Source: Lucinisca nassula
Lineage: Eukaryota; Mollusca; Bivalvia; Lucinida; Lucinidae
NCBI GenBank assembly: GCA_963580285.1
Contig: OY757020.1
Coordinates: forward strand, 103,667,497 to 103,731,496
Reading direction: 5' to 3'
DNA length: 64,000 nucleotides
Shown here: positions 51,301 to 61,130 of the stretch, piece by piece
Numbering within the stretch: the stretch's first letter is position 1
How the letters are laid out: every line of letters begins with the position of its first letter
Position numbers and translations under genes: made by a program
The notes under the pieces: generated by a model
Told to the model about the DNA's origin: nothing
Seen by the model: only the letters and a program-made list of their open reading frames with translations
The model's database searches: none

Positions 51301-51840
51301 CAGGGTTCATACGCGTCAGGGAAAAGTCAGGGAAATTTTTTTTTTCAAGGTCAGGGAATTGTCAGGGAATTTTACAAAATGTCAGGGAAATTTTGAAATT
51401 TGGAAAATGTCATGGAATTTTCTGATCTGGGTAGGCACCAATATGTAAAGGTTAAGGCAGTTTCTTCAAATATTTCCTTTTTCATGAAAGCTATAATCAC
51501 ACTTACAGCAATTTAAGCATAACTTTAAATTGTATGCATATATCTATATTCTACATATTTTTTCAAATTCCATATAGAAGAAACTGAAAGGGATTTGCAC
51601 CCCTTACCTCCTGAGCAAATCTGGTGATGGCTATATCTAATGATTCGATCCCCTTCTCTCCTGTATAGTGTCATTACACATAGCCATTACTATATATACA
51701 TACAAGGCTCCAATAACACAAACATATGGTCTTCATTTTACACAGTTTCAATATTTGAAGAAGGATGTTTTTTGTGGTACTGGTGCCTTGTGCATGTGGC
51801 TAGTGCTTGGTGCATGCAGTTCAGCGTTTTATCATTTCAG

Positions 51841-52748
51841 GTGTGACTACTAACCACTAACAATGAGTAGGCAGACTAAATTAATGTTGATTGGTTGAAG
51901 ACCATAGATATTCAGCATGGGTTGGTAAAGATCCAGACTATGAAACAAAAGCAAGATGCGTCTTATGTGGTGTGAAGTTTGAACTCGGGAATATGGGAGT
52001 AAGGGCTTTGGCTAGCCATGCTGATGGGAAAAAGCATCAGAAAAAAGTGAAAATGATGCTATCAGGAGATTCTAGTATAACTTCTTTTTTTGTAAAAAGA
52101 GAAACGAAGGATGATGAACAGGCTACGTTTGAAAACTCAGAAGCACAGTTTAACTTACAAGATATGACGATACCCCCTCCACCTCCACTACCTAGTACAT
52201 CAAATGAATCTGTTACAGAAAACACAAAAGAAAACTCTACACTTACAAAATATGTAGTCAATGACATGGTGCTAAAGGCTGAAGTATTGTGGGCTTTAAA
52301 AACAGTGGTTAATCACTTTTCATGCAGCTCAAGTGCTAACAATGATGTCCTGTTTCAGGCAATGTTTCCTGACAGTCAAATTGCACGACAGTTTAAATGT
52401 GGACCATCTAAGTGTAGCTATTTGATCAAGTTTGGACTTTCAGTATATTACAGAGGCGAAATGTTGAATCTTGTGAAAGGGAGAAATGGGGTATGTGTTG
52501 TTTCATTTGATGAGAGCCTTAACAAAACGATTCAAGAAGAACAAATGAACCTGTTAGTAAGATTTTGGGACAGCGAGTTAAATAAAGTTGTGACACGATA
52601 TTTAACTTTAGTATTCCTAGGACATACAACAGCTCATGACCTCATGCGCTGTTTCAAACAGGGATTGTCAGAGCTTAACACCTCCAGAATGCTTCAGGTC
52701 TCCATGGATGGCCCTACAGCAAATTGGAAGTTTTATGACAAATTTAGA
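51841..52748 (+). pseudogene. hAT-1 transposase-like protein, N-terminal part
   Basis: A good splice acceptor (TTTATCATTTCAG) precedes 51841. The long frame opens at 51891 with a non-ATG codon; an ATG at 51864 (MSRQTKL) lies in another frame, so the true start is broken or upstream. The protein has a zinc finger CVLCGVKFELGNMGVRALAS then HADGKKH (C-x2-C...H-x5-H), a Pro-rich linker (IPPPPPLPSTS), then the transposase-like core: CGPSKCSYLIKFGLSVYYRG, VCVVSFDESLNK (likely first catalytic Asp), HTTAHDLMRCF, LQVSMDGPTANWKFYDKF. At 52748 the hAT-2 element begins. The rest of the frame to 52928 (FWGRAMRHMR...) is hAT-2 end sequence, not protein. Confidence 0.7.
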
Positions 52749-54359
52749 CAGGGTTTATTTTGGGGCCGCGCCATGCGCCATATGCGCGTTAAAATCCGAT
52801 ATGGCGCAATAAAAATAATGTTCTGCGCCGATTCGGCGCGTCGAAATTACGTTTGGCCCATCAGTTTTGTAGTATCGGCGCCGGAACTCGCAGTCCGCGT
52901 TTTAGCCTACAAGATAAGGGGAGGCTAATCTTACGATCAAAAATACGAATCAATAAGACGCTTATTAATCAGCGCAGAAGTGTAACATGCGTCTCCGTGA
53001 AGGGTATTGTGACCGCCATGTCTAAACAAGCGAAACTGACAGCTTTTTTCGGCGATTTTAGCGCTAAATCTGCAACCGAAAGTCAGGTGGAGGGACCCTC
53101 TGAGAAGGGTCTTTCCGGTGAAAGGGAACAGCGCAATTTCCAAAGAAAATGGCTTAGCCTGTATACCTGGCTACGGTATGACGAAGTGGCCGACAAAATG
53201 CACTGTCAACTTTGTGCAAGTGCTGGGAAGAAAAACGGGGGGGGGGGGGGGGGACCATACAAATATTTTGCTTGATCAGAGCCAAAAGAAGAATTTTGAA
53301 AAAGCAACACGAAAAGTTTTAAATGACCAAGAGAAAGCAATTATGGTTGCTCTAAAAACTGTTTATTTCTTAGCAAAAGAAGGTCTGCCATTCATCAAAT
53401 ACCCGAGTTTGATTGGGTTCTTGAAGGAACTGGAAACTCCAAATGTTAATCATCTGAGTGTGAATGATCGTGTTGACTATACGTCTAACACGACCGCAGT
53501 AAGTTTGCTCACAGCACTTTCAAACGTGTTAGACATTGAACTCAACAAAAAACTGAAGGATTCCCCTGTTATAACTATTCTCACGGATGAGAGTACGGAC
53601 ATAGTTGTTCATCATAAACTAGCTATCAATGTCAGAATTGTTGACCCTTTGACCCTTATTCCGAAAACTCATTTTTTGACGGATGTCCGATTGCACGAAG
53701 GCACAGGCAAGGCAATTTTAAGGCCATTGAAGGTGAGCTGAAAAGCAGAAATGTGGATGTAAAGAAGGTTATAGGATTAGGAACAGATGGAGGCAGTACT
53801 ATGGTTGGACAAAAGAGGGCCTTGCCGGACATTTTCTTAGGCAAAATCCACATATCGTAAACACACATTGTGTGGCTCATAGGCTTGCACTTTGCAGTGA
53901 ACAAGCGGCAAAAAAGGTCCCACAAATGGTTGAATTTCAGCGCACGATGGAGATGATTTTCTACCATTTCAAAAAATTTTCCAAGAAAATATATCGGATG
54001 GAAGAAATCCAGAAAGTCCTAGAAGAACCAGTATTAAAATACAGAGAGGTCCACCAGATTCGTTGGTTGAGTTTCTACCAGGCCATAGATGCCACCTACC
54101 GCACACTCGACTCACTTATCACATATTTTTATACAAGTGCTTCAGATCCATCAGCTGAGGGTCTTAAAAGGAGAGTAGGCCAGGAGCTCTTTGTAAGCCT
54201 TGTCTATGCCATGATGGACATCCTCCAGCCTATAATGGCTCTAAGCCTGACATTCCAAAAGAAAGATTTAGACTTAGGAATCGTCCAGGTATGACTTATT
54301 AAAGTTATTTCTAGAATGAAAAGTGTCATAGAATTGAGGTTTTTGTCCCTGTCAACACT

Positions 54360-54660
54360 ATTTAGGTCAATTTGGAGACGTTGCTTCCAATTTTATGTAC
54401 CCCGAGATTGAGATGAAGTGACTTCTCTAGACCTTCTGCCTAAAGAAACCAAAGGGTCATCATATGTTGGGACAGTCCGACTCGCTTACCTGGGCAGGCT
54501 TAGACCTCCAAGCGATTTACAAGTACTCGAAGAAATAGAAAGAGATGCATGTTGCTTCCGCGCAGAGCTGAAACCGACTGCACATGACAGCCATGTGTAG
54601 TCGGGTTCAGCTCTGCACGGAAGCAACATGCATCTCTATTTCTAAAAGCCCAATGGGCGG
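54360..54660 (-). mobile_element. SINE type 2 with inverted head duplication
   Basis: Minus-strand SINE (TTTGGAGACGTTGCTTCCAA, GGCAGGCTTAGACC, CAAGCGATTTAC). Its head, from about 54533 to 54585, is repeated in inverse at 54593-54647, forming a hairpin with about 50 paired bases and a short loop around 54589 (ACATG-acagc-CATGT). Located in intron 1 of the hAT-2 gene. Confidence 0.78.
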
Positions 54661-55249
54661 ACCCCTTCATATTTTGAATTCTTACTTTATGTCAGGGTTT
54701 CAAGAGCACAAATATTGACATTTCAGTGAGTCAGTCTTTTAAGAAATTTAAATGTCAGGATTTTTATTTCATGAGCACAAAGTTTGTCCGTCATCACGTC
54801 CGTAGTCGCTCGTCAACAACATTTATTTTGTTCAGCCTCAGGCCTCGATGCCACAGTTTTACAGCCATCTTCGTGAAACTTTACCTGAATGTTTATCTTG
54901 ATATCTCGGTCGAGTTCAAATATGGATCATGTAGGGTCACTAGGTTCATATGAAAACACGCCTAAATTTAATATTAAAAATGATAAAAATTTTGATATTT
55001 AGCAAATTAATATTAGAACAAAATGACTAGAGTTTCATTGTGCTGTTAAATGAGAAATAGTCAAATTCTCAATTCTATTATTCATATGCTCTTTAGGTTG
55101 TGCACTCCTGAATTTTCAAGGTATGTATTGTGATGTAGAATTTAACAATATTCGCTTTTGCACTTATTTATGCACATCTTACACGGTGTTGCTTAAAGGT
55201 CTTATAAAAACACAGCAGCTGCCATGTTACACAAAACCAATACTGATAT

Positions 55250-55481
55250 TAATGGCCTCCGTGGTCTAGTGGTTAAGAACGCTGACTCTTAAACATTAGA
55301 TATCTCACCGCTGTGGGTTCGAATCTCGCTCGGGTCACATGTGAAATGCCAAGTTCTGCACCGGTAGGTCAGGTGTTTTTTTTCGCCGGATGCTCCGGTT
55401 TTCGCCCACCTTTGATTAACGATCGGCTCAATATAAGTGAAATATTCTTGAAAGGGCCGTTAAACACAAATCATAAAAAAA
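55250..55481 (+). mobile_element. SINE type 3, tRNA-derived, with 11-bp target duplication
   Basis: The head GGCCTCCGTGGTCTAGTGGT has an A box (TGGTCTAGTGGTTAAG) and B box (GGTTCGAATCTC), followed by a body (TCACATGTGAAATGCCAAGT, GATGCTCCGGTTTTCGCCCA) and the tail GGGCCGTTAAACACAAATCA with A-rich end. Target duplication aatactgatat is at 55239-55249 and 55482-55492. In the first intron of the hAT-2 gene. Confidence 0.92.
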
Positions 55482-56220
55482 ATACTGATATAAGAATATT
55501 TTATTTGAATGATAGCGGAATCTGATACAACTTGATAGATTCTTCCTATAAAATTGTTCAGAATGTTATACAGTTTATGAATTTTAACTTTCAACTATTG
55601 TAACTGCTGTGTGATTTGTAAAACTTTCAATAATAATTCTTTCCTTGTAGCTTAGCATTGGTGGAGGAGTTTTTTTTTTTTTTTTTAATTGAATAACTTT
55701 TTAACAGCTTTAACTAAAATAAATAACTTGCTGACTTGTCCAGGTGCGGCTTTTAGCAAGTCATATTTATGAAGTAATTTCAAATTTAGCAAAGTAGAAG
55801 TAAAACAAAGATCAGGAATTGATACAATTAACTTACTCCATCCATAAAAGACACCAAAGGGAAAGAAATACAAACAATAAGCGACCAGACCATAATGGAA
55901 ACCTAAACAAAGGAAGGCCATATGGACAGTTACTTTCCCACAAAATGGCCATATGGCCATCCAAAATTAAAAGACACAAGTGATACACACAGTAAGTAAC
56001 AAACAACAACATAAATAAATCGCCACAGAAGAGCCGCCTTGGAACGGTCAGTGGAAGATTTCCACTGGGGGGCTTAAATCGATTTTACGTGGCCACAATC
56101 CTCGCCCTTACTTCCGTCGCGATTTAGACAAATAATTTGTTCAGTCCGCATGAAGGCCTCCTAACTCATCAGTGCAACATCTCCGTGAACACAGAAATCA
56201 AAGAACCACAGAGGTGAGAC

Positions 56221-57471
56221 ATGATGATGATGATTTCGTGTTTAACGACGCGTCAACCCTCTTGGTGGGTCATAAGCGTCAGTCGGTTAATGGTTAAACG
56301 GCATGAATAATTATGATGATATTAAAAGTAACAAGTCAGAATGATAATGTATAAAAATCTGAAACAGTTAAATCTTATGAAAAAGACCAATTTCTTTTAA
56401 GAATAAAATAATGTTATCAACAGGTACATCTCGAAACAGTTGTTGCAAAGTGTCAGCTTTGAAATATAAAATACGTGAGGGTGAAAAGTCAACACAGTCA
56501 ATTAAGATATGTTTCACAGTGAATGGCTGATCACAACCTACACAAGAAGGCTGATCATCACCATTAAAAATATAAGAATGAGTAACTCTAGTATGGCCGA
56601 TGCGCAGTCGTGTTAATACTACGTCCTCTTTTCTGGAAAACTGTGGAGGAGAGCATTTTGTACTAACGACAGGTTTAATGGCATAGAGTTTGTTATCTAT
56701 TGCACGGTCCCATTCGCCTTGCCATTCCGACAAGATGTATCTATTGATAAATGGTTTAAAATTATTAAAAGGAATTTTAAAAACAGATGGATCAAGATTG
56801 AGCGATTCCTTTGCTTTCTTGTCAGCATATTCATTGCCGACAATGCCAATATGGCTCGGAAGCCAACAAAACAAGATTTGGTGTGTTTTAGAAATTTCAT
56901 GATGTTTTTCGATCAATTTTTGAATTTGAGGATTTTTAGATGATGAATGGTCTAAAGCCTTAAGCACAGAAAGTGAATCAGAAAATATAATTGCTTTTTG
57001 AATTGTTGAAGAACTGATAAAATCTAAAGCTAGGTCTATTGCTTTGGCTTCAGCTGTAAAAATAGATGAACCATCTGGAAGGCGCATGGTTTTGTGCGTA
57101 TCTTTAGAAACATACGCACAACCAACTTTATCTCCTTCTTTGGAACCATCAGTATAGACTTGCTGGTAATCATCGTAACGTGATTGCAGTACCTGAAAGT
57201 TTTGTTTGAGAAGTATCGGATTTGATTCGGATTTTTTGCCATCATGTAAGTCGAACAGAAGAGAAGGTTGTTTAATACACCAAGATGGAACTTCGGCGGT
57301 TTCATGTTTTTGAATATTTTTAAGGTCGATACCTGAATTTTCCAGCAGTGGTAAAATACGTAATCCAAAAGGTTTAATTGCTGTGGGTTTAGTTTCATAC
57401 CTATCTACAAATTGAGGTGGAAATGAAATTTTGGATGCCGGGTATAGTGCTCAGTTGAATAGTGATGTGAT
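56221..57471 (-). mobile_element. I-type LINE, copy 3, 5'-truncated, 11-bp target duplication
   Basis: Target duplication agaggtgagac is at 56210-56220 and 57472-57482, inside PLE P4. The sense 3' end is an (ATC)n tail (56221-56234). LINE identity ends near 57444, followed by about 27 bases of unmatched filler (TATAGTGCTCAGTTGAATAG...) before the duplication. Confidence 0.93.
56368..57444 (-). CDS. LINE ORF2 C-terminal part with RNase H, copy 3
   Basis: Open without stops from the truncation point at about 57444 to the natural stop at 56368, about 358 codons; only the part from ATG 57087 has a start. RNase H residues are all present: VYTDGS, FTAEAKAIDLAL, IFSDSLSVLKAL, WLPSHIGIVGNEYADKKAKE. 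The C-terminus has the zinc-like CVGCDQPFTVKHILIDC segment (C-x2-C-x7-H-x4-C) and ends LKEIGLFHKI. It gives the natural end of ORF2 for the family and shows that the stop in copy 2 at 31340 is a mutation. As a 5'-truncated copy it is not a working gene. Confidence 0.88.
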   Translation of the reverse strand, partial: YPASKISFPPQFVDRYETKPTAIKPFGLRILPLLENSGIDLKNIQKHETAEVPSWCIKQPSLLFDLHDGKKSESNPILLKQNFQVLQSRYDDYQQVYTDGSKEGDKVGCAYVSKDTHKTMRLPDGSSIFTAEAKAIDLALDFISSSTIQKAIIFSDSLSVLKALDHSSSKNPQIQKLIEKHHEISKTHQILFCWLPSHIGIVGNEYADKKAKESLNLDPSVFKIPFNNFKPFINRYILSEWQGEWDRAIDNKLYAIKPVVSTKCSPPQFSRKEDVVLTRLRIGHTRVTHSYIFNGDDQPSCVGCDQPFTVKHILIDCVDFSPSRILYFKADTLQQLFRDVPVDNIILFLKEIGLFHKI

Positions 57472-58168
57472 AGAGGTGAGACAACGGTGAGGACTCGACA
57501 GCAAGAAACCACTGAAATGCTGGAGCAAAAGAAAACCAACAGTTAGACTCCGATGAGCCCGACCAGAGACAGAGCATCAGGCACCAACCAACATTATCTC
57601 TTTAATTTTCAATAAGCCTTTACGTTGGAGCCGTCATAGAATCTGACTGACCCACCGGCGTGCAATTAAAGAGGGAAGCAAAGTTGCCAACCGTGATTGG
57701 GTTAACTACCATGCATGCAGTCTGTCGTATAATATCCATGTTGTACCCAATCTTTTTATATCGAAGAATGATTTTACGAAATTTGGTGCTGAAGTCATTG
57801 CGGTTATATATTTTTCTGTCATATTTATGAAGTAATTTCAAATTTAGCAAGTCATATTAATGAACTAATTTCCAAGCATAACTAACTATCCTTGGTTGTA
57901 TTTCTACTGTGATTACATATAAAATAGATCTGTCACTAATTTAGTTCTTGGCGACTGAAATACCTTGTTAAACAAATAAACCATACAATTATTTTCTATC
58001 CAGAATAGACGATAACATGAAAAATGTTGTTTAATATTGAAAGAAAAATGCAAATTTCTCTCGTCATTTCCTTAAGCCTTATCCTACTGTTCACGACAAC
58101 CCCCCACCCACGCCATGCAAACAGTGTAGATCCAGATCAGAATCCTTCTGGAACTACACTGTTTGTCA

Positions 58169-58390
58169 TTAACTCTTATCCTGCTAATCAGGACACAACC
58201 CCTACCTTTCAAGAGTGCAAACAGTGTAGATCCAGATCAGATGGCTGAAGCAACAATCTGATCAGGACCTACACTGAAGGTTGTCATTTCAGTTTGTGAA
58301 TTTGTAGGAATAAATTACAAAGTAATTTGACTAGTTCAAAGTCAGAAATGGGTGTGGCTTATATTAATTATTCAGCAGGATAAGGGTTAA
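58169..58390. mobile_element. TTAA-flanked MITE, piggyBac-like
   Basis: Both ends carry TTAA followed by inverted CYCTTATCCTGCT (TTAACTCTTATCCTGCT at 58169; AGCAGGATAAGGGTTAA to 58390). Target TTAA and ends starting CCCTT are those of piggyBac transposons. A third similar end, TTAAGCCTTATCCTACTG, is at 58072, and a 24-base segment (GCAAACAGTGTAGATCCAGA...) is duplicated at 58116 and 58217. In the intron before exon 2 of hAT-2. Confidence 0.7.
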
Positions 58391-58849
58391 CTAGTGAGTA
58401 GTCTATGCTTTTTCATTTTATGCCAATTTTTTTTATTTCAGGTATCAGTTAATGAATGTGTCAGAGCGTTGGAGGACATCCGGGATGACAAGAATCCTCT
58501 TCAAAAGCCAACATTCCTGTCCAAGTTGAAGGAAGACTTGAAGCCAGGTGATTTCAAAGGTCATCATGTTGCAAAGATGCAAACACCAACACAGTTCCAG
58601 AACATCAAGCAAAACTTTATAAATGCTATTCTCCAGAACATCTCTGACAGGTAAGTCTTATATCTTTTTTTCTGATAGTAGATACTGAAGAGAAGCCTTT
58701 TGAGTGTACTATGTGACGTGTACATTCAATCAGTGAGAAATATCCTGATTCAACTTGCCAGACTTCACCTAAAATGTCTTCTCTGAAGTTCTCACCCCAT
58801 GTTTGTCTTGATGCCTGGTGTTTTCTTTCCTCAATTCTATACTACACTG

Positions 58850-59030
58850 ACTCTTAAACATTAGATCTCTCACCGCTGTGGGTTCGAGCCTCGCTCTGGT
58901 CACATGTGAGATGCCAAGTTCTGCACTGGTAGGTCAGGGGGTTTTTCTCTGGGTACTCTGGTTTTCGCCCATCTTTGATTAACGATTGGCTCGATATGTG
59001 AAATATTCTTGAAAGAGCCTTAAAACCAAA
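58850..59030 (+). mobile_element. SINE type 3, 5'-truncated
   Basis: Starts at CTGACTCTTAAACATTAGAT and keeps the B box (GGTTCGAGCCTC), body and tail (GAAAGAGCCTTAAAACCAAA). The A-box end is missing. In the intron between exons 2 and 3 of hAT-2. Confidence 0.82.
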
Positions 59031-60126
59031 ATAAAAAAAAAATCAATTATATCCTTTTATTTATTGCAGATTTCCAGATACAGCATTTCTGACCTCTTTG
59101 TCAGTGTTGGGCCTCCGACCCATTACATTCCTGGGTGATAAGGAACTGCATGAGTGGGGAAACAGTGAAGTGGAAAAACTGGCTGAGTACTATGGTAAAG
59201 ACAGAGAGCACAGTTACAAGAACCCAGAGACCAAGTGTGTAGAGACTTACAAATCAGAAGCTGTTGTTGACCCCGTAGGAGTTAAGGTAAATCATTTTTA
59301 CATGTTTTTATATTCTCCTCTAAAGAAACTAACCTAAATTGTTTATCCAGTTTTATGTTTCAGTCCTGTGATAAAAAATCTCATCTTTAGGGCTAAAACC
59401 AATGTTTCTTCAAACTACAGCTTCTACCAACACTGTTGTTACACATCCCTTGATTAAAATTGTAATTTGCAAGATTAACTCCTGCAGTTGTCACCAAGTT
59501 ATTCTCTTGTTGCAGCTGTGCAGACAATTTATCCTCCCTAATTTTATTGTAACAGGGGGTTAATCTGGTCTGGCTTTCTTGTCTTGGTCTTGTGTTGAAT
59601 GTTTTGTATTTTCTTCTCTCTGTTTTCTCTGTCTTTTCTTTCCTCAGTTCTGTCTGAGTTCCTTCTCTGGTGCAGAAATAAATCATCAATTTTAATCACA
59701 AGGTTTATGATGTATACATTGTTGTTTTAGGTGGAGTGGCAGAGACTCAAAGACCTTGTCAGAACCCAACAATACCCTCGGCCATCTATTGAAGCTCTGT
59801 GGCAGATAATCTCGCAGTATCACAGAGACCAGTTTCCAAATCTCATCACATTGGCTATGCTGGCATTGACTCATCCAGTCCATACAGCGGATTGTGAAAG
59901 AACATTCAGTGCTCAAAACAGTGTGACTACACCACTACGGAATAGATTAAGCCCCGAAAACTGCTCCAGGTTGATGAAAATCATGATCGAGGGCCCACCA
60001 ATGAGGCACAAAGTTCTCAGAAAACATCAGAAAAACAATGATCATGATCAGGAAATAAAAGAGTTTGACTTTGTTGCAGCCATTGTAGAGTACAGAAATA
60101 TGGTAGATAGAGTCATATTTAAGTGA

Positions 60127-60560
60127 CTCAATCACTGTGCAGCACAGTGCTTTTGACTGTCTACCATGTTTCTTTACTCTAAAAGGGCTGAAGTAAAGTT
60201 TAACTGTACACTAGCCTTTGTTGGCTAGAAACTCTGTAGAACTTTTTTCTGTACTCTAAAAGGGCTGTAACAAACTTTGGAAGTTTAGCTTGTATACACT
60301 GGCCTTTGTTGGCTAGAATATGGAAGTAGCATGTGGAATAAATTCAGAAAAAAAGACTGATAGTGAATAAAATTTATTAAACACTGATTAATCTGCAGTT
60401 GTAATACTATCATTTTTCTGTCTACATGTTTCTCCTTCTCATGTCTTGTTCTTTCATTCCTCAGTTCTGTCTTTTTTCTTTTCTGTCTACATGTTTCTTC
60501 TTCTCATGTCTTGTTCTTTCATTCCTCAGTTCTGTCTTTTTTCTCTTCTGTGACCTCATC
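60127..60560. repeat. hAT-2 3' region with short tandem duplications
   Basis: CTAAAAGGGCTG...CCTTTGTTGGCTAGAA occurs twice at 60178-60315. CTGTCTACATGTTTC...CAGTTCTGTCTTTTTTC occurs twice with a 61-bp period at 60418-60548. No gene. Confidence 0.75.
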
Positions 60561-60615
60561 TTTTAAGCCATTAACTGGGTTCTGGTAAGCTGTAGCTGAG
60601 AAACTTAAGCACTCG

Positions 60616-60712
60616 CAATCAGTATTTTCAATTTGTTTATTTAGGTTGACCACCATCCTATACATATAGGGTGGTGGTCAACCTAAAAAGGCTAAATTAT
60701 ACAAAACACTGA
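60616..60712. other. Long hairpin in hAT-2
   Basis: A 20-bp inner stem (TTAGGTTGACCACCATCCTA with TAGGGTGGTGGTCAACCTAA, one mismatch, six-base loop, 60641-60686) extends outward imperfectly to about 97 bases (AATCAGT...ACTGATT). Subterminal position in the transposon. Confidence 0.65.
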
Positions 60713-60864
60713 TTGAGAGTCCGAAAATCAAAACAGCATTCAATAAAATTTTTATTCAATAAAAATGTCATTTTGAAGAGAAAATACAGAATTAAAGCTC
60801 CTTAAAATTCACAAATTTCCTATCAGGAAATAGCTCCTAGACACCCTCAGAAATGTTGAAATTC

Positions 60865-60960
60865 GTTTTCGGCCGGGGGGCGTTGCCCCCCCCCCCCTGG
60901 CCCCCCTACCGGGGCGTTGCCCCTGGATCCCTATGGCCATACCCCCGGCCTATTGGCCCC
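60865..60960. repeat. GC-rich segment near the hAT-2 right end
   Basis: C and G runs with two GGGGCGTTGCCCC-like phrases (60876-60893 and 60909-60923), a sharp GC contrast to the neighbours. Confidence 0.6.
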
Positions 60961-61130
60961 TGAAAATTCTGGTTGATGGGCCTTTGCCAGAATTTCCAGA
61001 ATAAACCCTGAAACTATTGGAGGGACGAAGGCAAGTGGACCCAAATATACCAGACTTGTTAAATATAGGATCATGTGGGTTGCATGTTGTTCATGGAGCT
61101 TTCAGATATGGAGCAGGAAATTAAAAATCA

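Larger units (their letters stand above)
55793..57818 (-). mobile_element. PLE copy P4, 32-bp flanking duplication, split by LINE copy 3
   Basis: 3' end AGTAGAAGTAAAACAAAG at 55793; subfamily I UTR to 56220; UTR and RT C-terminus (RNDFSTKFRKIILRYKKIGY, MVVNPITV) at 57472-57818. A 32-base direct repeat (T CATATTTATGAAGTAA..., 55761-55792 and 57819-57850) flanks it, a long target duplication of the variable kind known for PLEs. Note that MLNLKLLHKYD in the 57620-57850 frame is target DNA. It lies in intron 1 of the hAT-2 gene. Confidence 0.88.
53018..60126 (+). pseudogene. hAT-2 transposase gene, four exons, frameshifted
   Basis: Exons 53018-54291, 58442-58650, 59070-59286 and 59731-60126, with GT/AG introns (CAG|GTATGA; TTTCAG|GTA; ACAG|GTAAGT; TTGCAG|A; AAG|GTAAAT; TTTTAG|GTG). 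Phases join correctly. Domains: TTF-type zinc finger (FQRKWLSLYTWLRYDEVADK then MHCQLC), catalytic core with ILTDESTDI and GLGTDGGSTMVG, CVAHRLAL and QIRWLSFYQAID (hAT C/H and R-W motifs), and the C-terminal dimerisation region FPNLITLAMLALTHPVHTAD then CERTFSAQN. Similar to ZNF862/C17orf113-type hAT proteins. Breaks: a G17 tract at 53237-53253, a lost T near 53716, and a one-base loss near 53815. It could otherwise encode nearly the full protein. Confidence 0.82.
52749..61010 (+). mobile_element. hAT element hAT-2, inserted in hAT-1 coding sequence
   Basis: Terminal inverted repeats CAGGGTTTATTTTGG (52749-52763) and CCAGAATAAACCCTG (60996-61010) differ at one position; CAGGG is typical of hAT ends. 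The hAT-1 frame continues after 61010 exactly at a codon boundary. An 8-bp target duplication is not evident (aatttaga against aaactatt). It holds a gene with four exons and several later insertions: SINEs at 54360 and 55250, PLE4 at 55793, a TTAA MITE at 58169. GC-rich sequence flanks both ends (GCGCCATGCGCC at the left; CCGGGGCGTTGCCCC at the right). Confidence 0.78.

Noticed and set aside
55254..55330. tRNA gene
   Set aside because: Same reason: tRNA-like head of a SINE with target duplication, repeated truncated at 58850.
58072..58250. Small secreted peptide MLFNIERKMQISLVISLSLI...
   Set aside because: The hydrophobic start looks like a signal peptide, but the rest of the 74-codon frame is MITE sequence inside an intron of the hAT-2 gene.
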